A DNA stretch of 64,000 nt from Ligula intestinalis (GCA_036362985.1 JAYGXS010000003.1:31270071-31334070); one strand, 5' to 3'. Positions 1 through 22,215 are shown, numbered from the stretch's first letter. Notes: generated by a model not told the origin, from the sequence alone. Program-made: numbers and translations.

Positions 1-296
1 TCTACCGTCAAGACCGCCCTAGTAAGCGTGGTGGCGGTTGTCTTCTCTATATTAAAGCTATTTTTAAGCATTTCTCGTTCGACCTAGATGCTGAGTCATT
101 CTCGGGCAATTACTGCTTTGCATCCATTATCCTGTCTCCCCGTCAAAAGGCGATTATTGGATGCATTTATAGTCCACCTAACTCATCATCTGAAGATGAT
201 GAAAAGCTTTGCGAAATATTTAGGCTGATTTCGGAGTCCGCCTTTGATGCTAAAGTTATCGCAGGGGATTTCAACTTTCCCGAAATTGATTGGTCA

Positions 297-821
297 TTGA
301 ACTGTTGTCCATCCAGATTTCAGCCCTTCCTAGATACCATCAATTTTTCAAACTGGTCTCAGTTTGTCTGTTCCCCAACAAGGGATCAGTATATTTTAGA
401 TTTAATTTTCACGAATGACATTTCCCCCCTTTTTGTTGACTGCAATCAGAACCTATTCCCAAGTGACCATACTTTGATCCATTGTTGCCTTCCACTTACT
501 TCTACGAAAAAGGCTAGCAACACTCGTACCTACCGTGTGTTTGACCTAGCTGATATTAATTTTATTAACAATTTTATGGACTCACTAGACTGGCAGGAGC
601 TTTCCTCCACGAACAATGTAACAATTCTCTGTGAATTAATGACGGCAATTTCAAATAGCATTTTGGAATTCGTGCCGTTCAAAAATGTTAAGCCTCATAC
701 TTCGGACCCCACCGTTCCTCATTTTCTTTTGTCTAGACTAAAGATATTGCAAAGACAGTTGAAAGACCAGTCTAATAGTTCATTATCTGTGCACCTTATA
801 ATCGCAGAGGTTTTCGAATAA
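297..821 (+). pseudogene. LINE endonuclease (APE-type) 3' half and linker
   Basis: Open frame continuing the endonuclease that starts before the window. Contains LDLIFTND and PSDHTLIHC, the Asp and His motifs of apurinic-like LINE endonucleases. The upstream half (about 20-296) is in the same frame but lacks a start here. Ends at a stop where an active element would continue into the RT linker. Confidence 0.75.
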
Positions 822-1515
822 ACGTCTCAAATTCGTCTTGCACGTGACAAACAGAGGGAATCTTGCGCACTCAGCGAGTTAAAATCTGCAAAATCTATTG
901 CCCAACTGTTCCGTCGTCGGTCCTCCGCTAAACGAGGTCACGAAATCCCCCCTTTACTGAATGAAAATAAAAACTTTGTGTAAGATGAGTCTGAGAAGGC
1001 TGAACTGTTCAATGCATTCGATGCAAAGCACCTTACGACGGAATCTGAACCGGTCCCGTCGTTTCAGAGTGCGCAGTCAATAGTATCAGTACCATGGATT
1101 TCTCCACAGAAGTAATTCGTAGACACATTATCCGTCTAAAAAACTCGCACTCCTCGGGAACTGACGGCCTTCCAAATTCACTTATCAAGAGAGTATTCAG
1201 ATTCCCCCGATTGCTTAGTTATCTATTCTCAGCTTATCTTTTAAACGGTTTCTTACCTGACTCATAGAAGACATCTACTATTCTTCCAGTCTTCAAGTCA
1301 GGATCTCGTTCGGACGTAAATAACTGCCCAGGTGTTCATAAACTCCGGCCCTAGCCAAACTTCTGGAAAAGATAATGTTTAATCAACTTCTCGATTTTTG
1401 TGTAGAAAATAGACAATTTAACGCCTCAAAGCATGGATCTCTGCCTGGAAGATCATGCCACTTGGCATTCCTTAACCTGGTTACTTCACTTCGCAATAAA
1501 TAGCAAGCAGTCAAC

Positions 1516-2196
1516 GTGATGTACTTTGACCTTAGTAAAGCTTTTGACAAGGTGCCGCATAGGCGCCTTTTAGTGAAACTGGATGCCCTAGGCATCAGGC
1601 CTCCCCTTCTCGATTTCTTTGCCTCCTACCTGACTAACCGCAGCCAGAAGGTCTTAGTAGGCAATAGGTACTCGATGCCTCAGTCGATCACGAGTAGCGT
1701 TTTACAAGGCATGGTTTTAGGTCCCCTCCTTTTCATTCTTTACATAAATGACATTTCAACAGTGCTAAATAATTCGAAAAATTTCATTTATGCTGATGTC
1801 CTTAAGTGTATTTACCCATTTTCTAAGGACACGGCCATTAGTTGTGTAAATAAAGTTAACGCAGACTTACGTACCCTCTCAAGTCCGAGCGCTACATGGC
1901 AAATGGAGTTTTCGCCATACAAATGTAGTTTCATGTGTTTTGGTCCCGCATCGCTTCCTGTACCCATCATCTTCCAAAATAGTCCACTGTTAGAAAGATC
2001 TACGATAAAGGATTTGGGTCTTACTTACACGAATAAGCTTGCATTATCACCTCATGCAGATCGAATTTCTACCAAGGCCGCACAGATATGTGGGTTTACA
2101 TCGCATAATTTTTTCCTTCCAGAAATGAAGTTAAAACTATACCGCATGTTTGTTCTCCCTATACTAGAATACTGCTGTCCGCTTTTGGTCTCATGA
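1516..2196 (+). pseudogene. LINE reverse transcriptase fragment
   Basis: RT fingers and palm: FDLSKAFDKVPHRRLLVKLD, then the QG..LGPLLF motif, then YADV in place of YADD. The frame continues to a stop at 2196, and the C-terminal part resumes from 2193 in another frame (RVFTRKIFSVSGSGMCYIDR, RLEAGLCFLFRV). This is the core of the LINE at 1-3203. Confidence 0.88.
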
Positions 2197-3203
2197 CCCA
2201 GCATGACCGTAGTAAGATTGAAAAGGCTCAGCGAGTTTTCACTCGTAAAATATTTTCTGTTTCTGGGTCTGGTATGTGTTATATAGATAGATGTCAATTA
2301 GCAAACATTAAATTTCTTTGGATAAGAAGACTCGAAGCTGGTCTTTGCTTTCTGTTTCGCGTTAACAATAGTCCTAATCTCCCACAAATTAAAGCTCTCC
2401 TTCCGGGAGACCGACCTTACGCCACTCGTAACTCTTCCATGATAATTTTACCACCCCGTAGCTCCACATCTAACCTTTCTCGCTTTTAACCTCCAAATAT
2501 GCTTTTATTTGGAACAACCTTCCTCTCGATATTAGACTGTCTTCTACACTGTCGATTTTTAAAGGCAAATTACATAAGCATTTAAATTTAAAGGAAATAA
2601 AGTCGTTACTGTCTGTTATCTTTCCAAACACGCACGTTGTAGATTTTGAAAAGTGTCCTCCTGGCATTTGAAGCTCTTCCCAGGATACTAAGATGGTTTC
2701 TTAATATGTTAGCATTTTTCTCTGCAGAGTCAAGCATCACTTCCAAGGGCTGCGAACTCTTCTCCGTTTTTGCAACCTTCGCTGTGGTCTTCGAGATTGG
2801 CTCTGGAATCTGGTGGCTCTGGAATCTGGTGGGTCGCAACTCGATGATGTTGCCTTGACTTCTACTGCCTTCTCTTGTTATCCTAGATGAACCCTTCTTA
2901 ACTCAACGATATATTATTTTTTCCCATGACCATAAACGTCCCGAACCCTCAACGTCAGGTCCCAATCTAACCACATCAAACTCTGTTACCTATTAAGGCA
3001 GTTTTTTTCTCCTATAGTTTTTTGGAACTCAGTGACCTGCTGAACTCATCCACTGACTTAGGAGTTTTTTTACTGCCAATGACAATTATTTTATAAAAGT
3101 TCACTGTTTCTCAGAATTATTTTTATTTTCACGATAGCACTAAGTTTGTAACCACAGGGCCCCTTGGGCCTTAAATATACAAATTATTTTATTTATTTAT
3201 TTA

Positions 3204-5090
3204 GTGTCGAATCCCTCTGAGCTGTTCCCGGATAAAGGCCCATGTACCGTGCACAGAGCGTTACTAGTCTGGACGTTCCAGCAGACATTCCCATTTTGTG
3301 AGGCCCATCTGAGGATTCTGAGTTGTTGGAGGATAACCGAAAACCCTCCATCAATCAACCGTCTGAGGATTCTGAGTGGTCGGAGGATAACCAAAAACCC
3401 GCAATCAATAGAAGTGGCCCTGACAAAGGCAACTGCATCATAATACAGGGACTACCCAAGCCCTCTGCCGAAACACCCAATAAAAGAAGTGAGGCTGGCA
3501 AAGGATTATTTCAAGAGCCCTTAAACGAGCTGTTGCAACCATCTGAGGAAATCTTTTATCAAAAGATATTTCGTCTTGGAATTTTCCCAAACGCAACTCA
3601 GCAGGCTAGACCACGACCACTTAGGATCGTCCTAACCAGCGACACAGAAGCAAAACTTCTACTGTTCAGGCGTTTTCGATTAAAGTACTCCATAAAGGAT
3701 ATGTTTTTTAGCCGGAGTACTCTCCTGTCGATAGGATGAAGCGCCGCATGAGGGAACGCAGAATCAAAGTAGAACCAAATCTAGTGATCTTAAAGGACCA
3801 ATAAAGTCGAAAGACATTCTGCCCCCTCATGGACCAAACCGATTCGCATGACCGCGCAGCTACTCCAGTAGCCTGCGTCGGGGTTACAAATGGACCACGC
3901 AAGAATTCAAAACTGACATTTATGTATATTAATGCGCAAAGCTTACTTTCAAAAATGGATGAACTAAGGATCAACGTATCCAACCTCCTTTCCGATGTTA
4001 TTTAAATAACAGAAACATGTTTGTCGGACCAGATTGATAATCGCGAGATTGGAATACCCGGCTTTCAACTGTTTCGGAATGACAGAGACAACCGAAGAGC
4101 GGAGGCGTAGCAACCTTCGTGAAGAACGGTTTGTAAGTTTCTGAAAAACGGTGAATCTGTCTTGCCAAGAAGCGGTATGGTTAACTGTAAGAGCAACGGG
4201 TTCCCAAAGCCTTGATATCTTAACTGTCTACCGACCACCAAGGAACGATCCTGAGGTGGATGCCTGATTGCTGGATGAGCTTAAAACCCTCGCTACGCGA
4301 TTAAATACCTTATTGTTGGGGACTTCAACGCTCCTATCGTCAACTGGAGCTCCTCCTCAGCTGATTCCCCTGAATCGGCATTCGACCACCAGAACGACAC
4401 ATTTCCCACAAGAATTCGTGAAGGCCTGCGGATGAACTGCCTCGACCTTGTGCTCACTAAGTTGCTCGACATTATTGACATTGCGAATTGCTTACCCCCA
4501 TTAGGCCAGAGTGACCACGTAGTTCTCATGTGGGAATACAGTTTATTTTCTTTGCCTGCCCAACCACAAGACCTTCGACCTAATACTTGGCGTGGTAATT
4601 TCAAGCAAATGAAACATGTTCTCTGTTTCATAGTCTGGGCATCCACGCTCTCCGACAACGTTGAAGCAGCTAGGGAACAGTTTTAAGGGATAGTCCATAA
4701 TCTCATCTCTAGCCACTGCTTTATCACTCGCCGAAAACTTACGAACAGACCTTGCTGGCTGAGTCCATCCCGAAAAACCGAAATTAAAAAGAAGGGAAAA
4801 CTGTTTAAAAAGTGCCGAATTGATAGGTCACCTGAATTTCTTAATAGGTACAAATGCATAGGAACCGGGTCAAACATCTCATTGTCAGCGATCGACAAAC
4901 GTTCGAAGAGGATCTGTTAAACCAAACCATGGTTAATCCCAAATTCCTGTACAGTTATATAAGACAGAGCACGCGGAACACGAATCCTATCCCACTACTG
5001 CGAAATGCCGAAGGTGCCGAAATCTCAGAGGACAAGGATAAAGCTGACCATATCTCTCAGTTCTTCCGGTCCGTCGAGACGACTTAACCC
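3204..5090 (+). mobile_element. Second CR1-type LINE, 5' half (ORF1-like region plus endonuclease)
   Basis: Starts directly at the 3' tail of the preceding LINE. 3308-3415 holds two 54-bp in-frame tandem copies (SEDSE..EDN..P.IN). 3440-3740 encodes RPLRIVLTSDTEAKLLLFRRF, which resembles the ORF1/N-terminal part of flatworm LINEs. The endonuclease follows in pieces: MYINAQSLLSKMDELR, ITETCLSDQIDNREIGIPGF, LTVYRPPR, GDFNAPIVNW, LDLVLTK and QSDHVVLMW. The linker ends near 5090. No RT follows, so the 3' half is deleted or replaced. Confidence 0.8.
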
Positions 5091-5559
5091 GGTTGTCTAT
5101 CCCACACTTATGTTAGAATATGTTTATTATGCCAGTTTACAGGCAATTGTAAAGAGTTGGTAATGCACCTCTTCGGCGCCTTCCAAAGCCTCGAAGACCG
5201 GAAAAAACCTAAAACAATCTCCCTATGTTGCAGCCAGTATTGGTTTTGTTTCAGGTTTGTGTTTTGTCAATACTGGGCGAGATAGGGAGTTTGTTTCAAG
5301 TGAAAAAACCTGCATTCAAAGGTATGATACAAACGGAATATATGTACAGTTGTAAGCTGAGTTGACACATGAGCATGAGAAAGGTTTCATATGGTTTAAG
5401 GACATAAAATCGAGATTGAGAAGGTTAGTACGAGAACACAGCGTTCTAAGTCTTCCTTCAGTGGTTGTCGGCAAAAGTTGTGCGCTATCGGCTGAAGGGT
5501 TAGCAGACTGCGGGCTGCTGCTTCAGCATCATTATCTTCAGCATGAAGCCTGGCGGGTT
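5091..5559. other. Unassigned repeat-rich spacer
   Basis: No gene or clear element recognised between the truncated + strand LINE and the minus-strand LINE 3' piece. Probably further LINE non-coding debris. Confidence 0.4.
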
Positions 5560-5940
5560 TCAAAGTCCACGAATGCCATCAGAGTGAAAGAGAGATTCCA
5601 CCGAGTCAGCACCCAAAATTCGTGAAAGTTGTCCTGAATGTACAAAACTAGTTATAGCTCTCTTAAACATAGGGTAGTTTTGCTGGGTTTTAATACTTTT
5701 GGGCAGCTTATTCCAGATTGATATGGCATTTACTGAAAAGAATTGCCGGTACTTAACTGTATGTGCCATAGGAAGAAATAAAAATACGTCTCGATGACTG
5801 GTGCGTGGAGAGTGCTTAAGCTGCCTTATTGTACTTAGATGATTAAAGGTTTGACCATTCAAAAGTTTAAACAGTAAAAATAGACCTGGATACGTCTGCC
5901 TGCTACCGTTCTCTGAATAATATAACACGAAGAGTTAAAA
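5560..5940 (-). mobile_element. LINE ORF2 C-terminal fragment
   Basis: Minus frame reads PGLFLLFKLLNGQTFNHLS, then YRQFFSVNAISIWNKLPKSI and FKRAITSFV. The R-FFSV..IWN.LP plus FKR pattern is the standard C-terminus of CR1/jockey LINEs. No RT is attached (5' truncated), no start is implied. Confidence 0.75.
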
Positions 5941-6455
5941 ACGAGCTGGCGCAGCTTGTTTTAATTTCATGTGTACTTTACTCAACTTTTGTAAATAGTT
6001 ACATAGTTCAAAAATATAGAAGTATATGGTCAGGTAATTAGATCTAAGAAATATAAGGGACAAAAAAAACAAGGAAGCGGGGAGATTCCAGTTGTAGAAT
6101 TGATGAGAAGTAGTCCTGGGCGTCGCGCTAAAACATAAAACAGAAGTGCAGAAATGTTGAAATACACAAGATGGCCTTATCGGTTGCAATTGCTTTCGAA
6201 AATTTACGATGTTATGGTCTCACAGACGAGACACTATGTCGTTTTTCTAATAATTATTGTATATATATATATATTTATATATATTTAAGGGGTAACAGGC
6301 AAGAAATTCCCTTTGAGGACCCTATTAATGTAACGCAAACAAGGTTGTTCTTACAGTTAATGTGCAGTCGGTGGGAGCAAATATGATATCATGACAGAAT
6401 TTCGAGTGAATTCTTCCGGAAAAGAATGAAAATTTTCTAAAGCTAGAAAAGTTGT

Positions 6456-6720
6456 TCATAGTGCTGGCAATAGGAAATCATGTTGTAAAAGTTGCCTTTT
6501 GTCAAATAAAATCACACCAAAGCTTCTTTTAAATTTCGCAATTGTGTCAGTGGAAACCATCTCGCTTGGTAGCAAGTTCCAAGGCCGGACCACGCGTTGA
6601 CTGAAGCAATATTTTTGGAGGTACAATCGGGTGCGTTCGTTTGTGACCTTGTAAGGATGGCCACGCAGGTGAGTAGTGGTGGCTAATTGGAAGACATCCT
6701 CCAATTTTAGGGAGGAAATG
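6456..6720 (-). mobile_element. LINE ORF2 C-terminal fragment (subfamily B)
   Basis: Minus frame: EDVFQLATTTHLRGHPYKV, RLYLQKYCFSQRVVRPWNLL, FKRSFGVILFDKRQLLQHDF. Same subfamily as the + strand piece at 9400-9690, which ends in the same QHDFL.PAL string. 5' truncated. Confidence 0.8.
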
Positions 6721-8269
6721 TGGCCCCGGATTATCCGGAATGTCCAGAGCAGGCTGTACTGAACGTTCCTGTAAGACTAACGCTAGTCGCAGGAAGAAAA
6801 TAGAGAGGTACAGTTAGTTGATGAATGTGTAATTTTGTAGGGAACAATCCCAAGGCTGCCGACCGTGTGGCAAGCAGTTGTGGGAAACCTGTATGCAGAG
6901 GACGACCGTGATTCATTACCCTGGGGACATAGATAAAGCTAAAAGCACGCAGCCACTTACATACGAACTTTGTCAATTCCAACCGTAGGTCGGATTACAA
7001 ATATAATGGGAGGATACAGGAGCCTTGTGGGAGAATAAAGAAGGGCTGTAATGTCGGCTCTGGTTCAAAGTTGGACGACATGGAATACCCCCGGCCTGGG
7101 ATTTGGCCACAGAATATATGACAGAAATGAAGAATTATATACCTATTATTGGATAAGTACAAAATATTGCTCGAGACAAAGAAAAATGAGTTTGTTCTAT
7201 GATTTTGTGTGGATAAGAAACGAAGAGCGTCTTGTGGGCTGATGTGCGTCGTAGAGCCAATCAGCAAACCCTGCTGACTGCGCTGACGGATGAAATGCGC
7301 GGGCTGTATTAGATCTGGGCCGGTGGACCCAGTTGCCCGCCGATGGAGATGATGGAGAACCTCAACAAGAAAGATTAACAGCATACAGCCCACCTCACCA
7401 AGACCAGCGCCGTTGGTGAGCTGGAAGCGCTTGCGTGGGGGTGGCTACCCAAGTAAGGGAGCGATAGTAACGAAGTAAGGGTAGCCATTAACCATATAAA
7501 GTCAAATTGTCGGCAGCAGAACTTGCCCTGACAAAGGACCCAGTTTAGCACGAACCCATTTGTATGAGTAAGCAAATGTGGCAAACTCATGCAGCCGTCC
7601 GGTATTCAGCCAACAGTAGGTAGGTTGTACATGTGGACCCGAAACGAAGAAGAGGGATGACCTACAATTTTCAAACAAGAAAGGCCACTCAGTTTGCGGT
7701 AGGCGCAGCTGTCTGGGAAGCCCTGCCCGTGATCTTAAGTGAACCTAAGAAAGCGCAAGATGTGATAGCCTACTGAGGGATGTGAGTCTATTGAAAGCCT
7801 AGCCGAACGGTAGGAATAGGTAGGAAAGGTGTGTGGTCGGGAAGGAATAAAAAGCCTGAAAGATAATGCTGGGAGTAAAATTAACGACTAGAACCGGTCA
7901 ACCGTAGCAATGGTCTCGAGCAAGACCTTTGGGTTACCCATGAAGCTCTCATCTGAGAATGCTTGAGAGGCCATTGCAGGAAGGTTTGATGGGCTAAACG
8001 GGAATGGTTAGGATTAACTGGAAAACGTGTGACGCTCTGCGCCCAATACGGCTGTTGCCAAGTCAGGTAGGAGACACATCACGAAAGCAAGGACAACAAT
8101 AGGAAAGGTTTATCCTTTGCAAGCAGACTCAATTTTTATCTATAAGTAACAGTTTTTTTATAATCCAAAGCACTTTCATCTGTTCAGTAGCAAGATTTAC
8201 ACCATTTTTTACTTTATTTGTCTCGCAAAGACTGTTTAAGTGGATCAAAAGCTTATTGACCGTCAAATA
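6721..8269. other. Unassigned stretch
   Basis: About 1.5 kb with no convincing coding sequence. Minus-strand frames at 6731-6982 and 6995-7393 have no family resemblance. Around 7260-7500 there are CCAAT-type and GC-richer sequences similar in flavour to the dispersed repeats at 26-41 kb, but no match was established. Confidence 0.35.
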
Positions 8270-9195
8270 AGAGAGATTCGTTGCTGGAAATTCAACCTCA
8301 GAGTAGGCAAAAGTGTAATGTGGGTTCTTTTTTGGACCCGGTACTCTTCCTTATTTACGTAAACGACTATCTCAACGACTTAGGGTGCGAAACCGTCATG
8401 CTCCCAGATGACATCAACATATGGGTTGAAGATAGCTGCGCTGGCAATGCAGAAAGGTTATAAGCGAATATCGACACGCTGATTTTCTGGACAAAAAGGC
8501 GGCTTTGTGTGTTTAACGTATCCAAGTGCGTGGCCTTAGACATTATTACCACTATCTCAGAAAAACAAACAGTTAATTAATGGTACAGCACTGAAATAGG
8601 TGAAAACAAACGAAGCGCTGGGCATGTGGACACTCGCAAACCTGGCTCTATCCGTACGTTGTGAGAAAGTGGTTCAGAAGATACCTGATACAAAGCACTG
8701 GATCAGACGTGCGTCTAGAATATTTTTCCCTGATCTCTTCGTAAAATAATCGGAGTTTTCTCGAGACCATATTTAGATTACGGAACGCCAGTTTTGACAC
8801 CATAGATGAAAAGAAGGATGTTGATCTTTTCTAACAAGTGCAGAGGAAGACGATGAAGAAGGGTTTTCTTTTGAGGTCACCAAGTGGCAAAATTTTCCTC
8901 GCCCAAGTTTTTTACGAAAAGCAGAATTGAAGGTATTATTCCAAATTAAGGCACAGTTAATGCGCGTTAAATGCCTGATAAATGCACAATAGGAAATACA
9001 TCCAAGCAATTTATAATTGTGTTACTCAATTAAAAATATATGTGAAAAACACAGAAAGAACAAAGTCGATCTATATAAACGCATATTGCTCAGTAAATGG
9101 TGCGTATAGACCAATAAAAATAGCAAAGAAATGACGAGGCCCTTCGGGCCTTAATGTATAATTTATTGATTGATTGATTGATTTATTTATTAATA
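8270..9195 (+). mobile_element. LINE RT fragment with intact 3' tail
   Basis: Reads GSFLDPVLFLIYVNDYLNDLG, then a damaged catalytic box (LPDDINIW, where relatives have FADDIKIW), then frameshifted C-terminal pieces (ALGMWTLANLALS). Ends with GACGAGGCCC-TTC-GGGCCTT at about 9134-9152 followed by a TTGA/TTTA repeat tail to about 9195. Confidence 0.82.
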
Positions 9196-9399
9196 GTTCA
9201 CATTATCAAGGAAGTGTTTTGATAGAAGTAAATTCTGCCTACTCAAAATGTAAAAGAAGATTTTGTAGATTGTGTAGGCAAAGGCGTTCTCACAAGAAAG
9301 CCCTACCAACTAACCGTACCAGGACATATTGAGAAAGTTTAACTCATTGCTCCAGGCCCGCAGACACTTAAATTTTGGCCCACTCTTGACATTTTGGAT

Positions 9400-9840
9400 T
9401 ATTAGGTGCCAGGGTTCCACCCTGAGATCGTAGGATTTCTTCGAGTTCGTATGCGCAGTTCATCAGTGCAGTCATCCTTGCATTGTCACAAGCGAACGCA
9501 CTCAATTGAACCTAATACAGTGTTTAATCAGCCAAGGAGCAGTACGACCTGTGAACTCATTACGAGGCAAGATAGTCATCACTGGCATCATTTCTGACTT
9601 TAAAAGAAGACCTGATAGCGTCATATTTGTTGAAAGACGTCTCTTACAACACGACTTCTTACAACCAGCCCTGTGAACGTCTTTCTGGCTTTATTTACCT
9701 TTTGCACTGTTTTGCATTGAACCTGACAACTCATCTGAAGTTGTGCTAAGCTTTGACTCTAAAAATTTTAAAATTTGTACAAAGTCTTATTGACTATAAA
9801 TATCCAATTGTTATTTACATTCATATTTAAATCGAGAGCA
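9400..9840 (+). mobile_element. LINE ORF2 C-terminal fragment (subfamily B)
   Basis: Two overlapping frames together read IVTSERTQLNL, RPVNSL, SDFKRRPDSVIF and ERRLLQHDFLQPAL, then stop. Same subfamily as 6456-6720 on the other strand. Frameshifted, and 5' truncated. Confidence 0.7.
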
Positions 9841-10941
9841 CTGCCTGCCCGTAACCATCTAATATACAAAAAATAGAAATACAAAAGTGGACCCACAAAG
9901 TTTCACTACAGAGCTTCACTATGAACGCATGTCCACTCTTTTTTGGCGTCACCTTTACAAACACTTTGAGATCCATCCGTGGAACGTTGACCAGCTATTT
10001 TGGCAAATTATGATTCAGGTTTATTTGACGGGACTTAGATATCAATCGTTTGTGTGGAGCAGTATCAAAAGCCCCGCTGAAGTAAATATGCAATAACCCA
10101 CTGATAAACAGGTTTTAATAGATTGATTCCAGCACACTATGCAGATCAACAGGCTAGAAACAAATGATTTTATCGTTTTTCGCTTGCTGAACAGGTAGTC
10201 AACTCTTCGTATCTTGAGGTTTTCATCTGGGTTGTCGCACAACCTGCGAATATTTACAATACCATCCCCAATCCCATTATTGCGAGGAGTGAATATACTA
10301 AGGTTTTTTGCACGACCAGCTCCTTTTCCGCCTATTTGTCAATAAGGTACCGATTTACGTCAGAATGGCAGCCACTTTGTGCTTGTTTACTTCACCTGAA
10401 AGTTTTATTCTGATACAAACTATCAGGTCGAACCGTGTACTAGAGCTGTTTAGAAATTACATTCAGGCCGGGTAAGGTACAGGGATAGAAGAAGGGCCTA
10501 GAAGTACCTTTGGCTGGTCTGCCGCGCGAATGTACGTATAATCGTGATTTAAGGAGTCGAAATTTTCCAACTTATGCAAAATGCAGCTTCCGCGTCCCTA
10601 AAAGTTAAATCTGCCTCTTCAATTACAAAACCATATCCATCTTTTCCCTAGGAAATATTGACTGTGTACCTTCTATTAAATTTCGAGCTCTTATGCCAGA
10701 GGATAATGTGCCATTTCTCTCTGGGCTATTCCAGTTAATCTAACTGCAGCAAGCGACTACATTTTTGGCATAAAAACTCTGATATATTCGGAAAAGAGTG
10801 CACCAAGTTTACCTTCTTCAACGTATTAGGCTTCAACTATTCGAGACCCGTTGTTTAAATTAACAAGCATGACAACAACCGGTCTAAAACGCAAAAGCTT
10901 CGTACTGCGATTTTGGGTTTTCTGCGTTTAAGTGGGTTTGT
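9841..10941. other. Spacer upstream of YY1
   Basis: No recognised gene. An open frame at 9887-10096 has no resemblance to known proteins. The last few hundred bases presumably include the YY1 promoter and 5' UTR, but no TATA or initiator could be assigned. Confidence 0.4.
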
Positions 10942-20501
<9,560 letters not shown>

Positions 20502-21530
20502 ATTAACCAGTCTTGTTTTGATCTCCTCCCCCTCTCCTTCCCAGCATGAAAGTTCATCTGTGTCTGTCTTATGGAAGGGCCTATTAGTAGTCTTATCTGT
20601 GATTTTTGCATTTCGGACATTGCCCCTTCCCCACCATCTTCCACCGTTCGTTCCCGCGGTGTCGTCCAGGAGGTCCTTCATTATGCCTCCTATTGGAAAC
20701 GTCTTGGAGCTACGCTCGCCACCTTCCCTATTCGTCTACGCTCTGCAATTTATGCTTTTTCTCCGTTATGCCTTCCCTGGCCTCCCCCTGTACATCGACC
20801 GTACTCTCTTGAAATCTTGACTTACCTGTATTTCCCCCCTTCCGTACATAGGAAATCATGACTGAAAACCACCGGCACAGTTTGCCCGCCAGCAATTTAC
20901 TCTGCTCACTCAAAAAACTTTGTCACTTTTTAATATCATGCAGACCCGTTGGGCGTTTTGAATCTCCCTTGAGAACACGTACACACGCACACTATGCTCT
21001 CTCACCTGTGACCAGTCATCAGCCCCTTTCATGTTATTGCTGTCGCCATTATTTATGGAGGCGACGTCAGTTTTGGTGTATATCACGTGACCTGAACGCC
21101 TGTTGGCGCATATATATTGCGCGTGTTTTAGAGTTTATACCTCATCGCAATTATTGATTAGAATTTTTACTTGTAGATGAAGTTTATTGTTCCCTTAGTC
21201 AGTATCGTTTGGCGACATTTTTTTGGGGTCATGAAGCCAAGTATGCATACCCTCAGTGGGGCTTTTTTTCCAGGAACTAGCAGTAGACGATACTGACAAA
21301 TCGGTGGAATATGGTCGTTCCCGGTCGGTACGGTGACGACTATCAGAATAGTTTGAGAGTTATGGGGAGGAGGAGATCGCGGAAAAATGCCAGGGAAATT
21401 GGTGCGATCATTTCGGGCTTCAATAGAAGCTGCAATCACTGAGACATGGCGCTTATTGGCCTAACGTTTCAGATTCTAGCTCGGATCTATCGTCACGGAC
21501 AGTCTCAGACGATGGTGATGAGGGCGCTAG
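20502..21530 (+). other. Downstream flank / probable 3' UTR of YY1
   Basis: Pyrimidine-rich sequence after the stop, with several overlapping open frames in all phases that look like composition artefacts. No canonical polyadenylation site could be assigned with confidence. The region ends at a 10-base N gap (21531-21540). Confidence 0.45.
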
Positions 21531-21540
21531 NNNNNNNNNN
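21531..21540. other. Assembly gap (10 N)
   Basis: Ten consecutive n bases; true length unknown. Confidence 0.98.
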
Positions 21541-21640
21541 CTCAATGGTTAGGGCGTTGTGCCTACTAATCCTTAATAAGCAAGCGGTGTGTACTCAGGA
21601 CACTGCAATCATCAGGTCGGGAGGAGACATTTGTTAAGCA
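21541..21640 (+). repeat. tRNA-derived SINE-like fragment
   Basis: Right after the gap, CTCAATGGTTAGGGCGTTG resembles a Pol III A box within a tRNA head. The 5' end is lost in the N gap and the B box is not clear. Confidence 0.4.
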
Positions 21641-22069
21641 CTTTGCTCTATGTTGCTGTCTAAAACAGCAGTTACCACTGCCAAACTAGGGCCGGCGCGG
21701 CCTGCGTCCTGTCATACTTGAGAGCGAATGAGAGTGGTCACAACTGCCCTAATAGGCTCAAATGTTGTCCAATTGACATGCTTCATATTGCCCGAGAGGT
21801 GGTGTGTCTAGTGGCATAGGCCGAAGGGTGGTGTATTCAAGTGGACCATGGACGGTTGCGACTGATGAGGCGCGCTTCTCCCCGACTTGAAGTCTGTCGA
21901 GTGGCCGCATTTCAGCGCATCTGGGACTGGGCGAGGTTGCTTCACGACAGGAGCCTGTCTGAGTGACTCAGATTTAAGCGACCCCAGTGCTCGCAACCGG
22001 TCACAGTTACCAAGGTTTGGAGAACAACCACAGCTTACGATATAGTTAAGAGTTCCGGTCGTACCTGAC

Positions 22070-22215
22070 AGGACAATGAACCAGCGGCTCATTGATTCGG
22101 CCTTTGGACGGTTAAATAAAAGACCGCGGGTTCGAGCCTCAAATATTCTCAAACCTGGAATTGAATTGGACGGTCTAATGACGATTAGTAAGCCGCAAGC
22201 GGTCTTCCAAGTCTC
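22070..22215 (+). repeat. tRNA-derived SINE-like repeat
   Basis: GCGGGTTCGAGCCTC at about 22127 is a good B-box match. Downstream GGTCTAATGACGATTAGTAAG is shared in near form with the repeats at 36.9-37.05 kb and 63.6 kb. The A box is poor. Confidence 0.45.

Larger units (their letters stand above)
1..3203 (+). mobile_element. CR1/jockey-type LINE, decayed, 5' end outside window
   Basis: Endonuclease domain from the left edge (IIGCIYSPPNSSSEDD..., then IAGDFNFPEIDW, later SDHTLIHCCL) to about 820, followed by a linker with stops. The reverse transcriptase is at 1516-2196: YFDLSKAFDKVPHRRL, LQGMVLGPLLFILYIND and a damaged catalytic box (YADV for YADD). The C-terminal region runs to about 2670. 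The 3' untranslated part ends in a GGGCCC-CTT-GGGCC hairpin at 3157-3170 and a TTTA repeat to 3203. Several frameshifts and stops and the lost catalytic Asp show it is dead. Confidence 0.9.

Noticed and set aside
6995..7393. 132-codon minus-strand frame
   Set aside because: No motif resemblance and lies in unassigned repeat-rich DNA; open by chance as far as can be judged.
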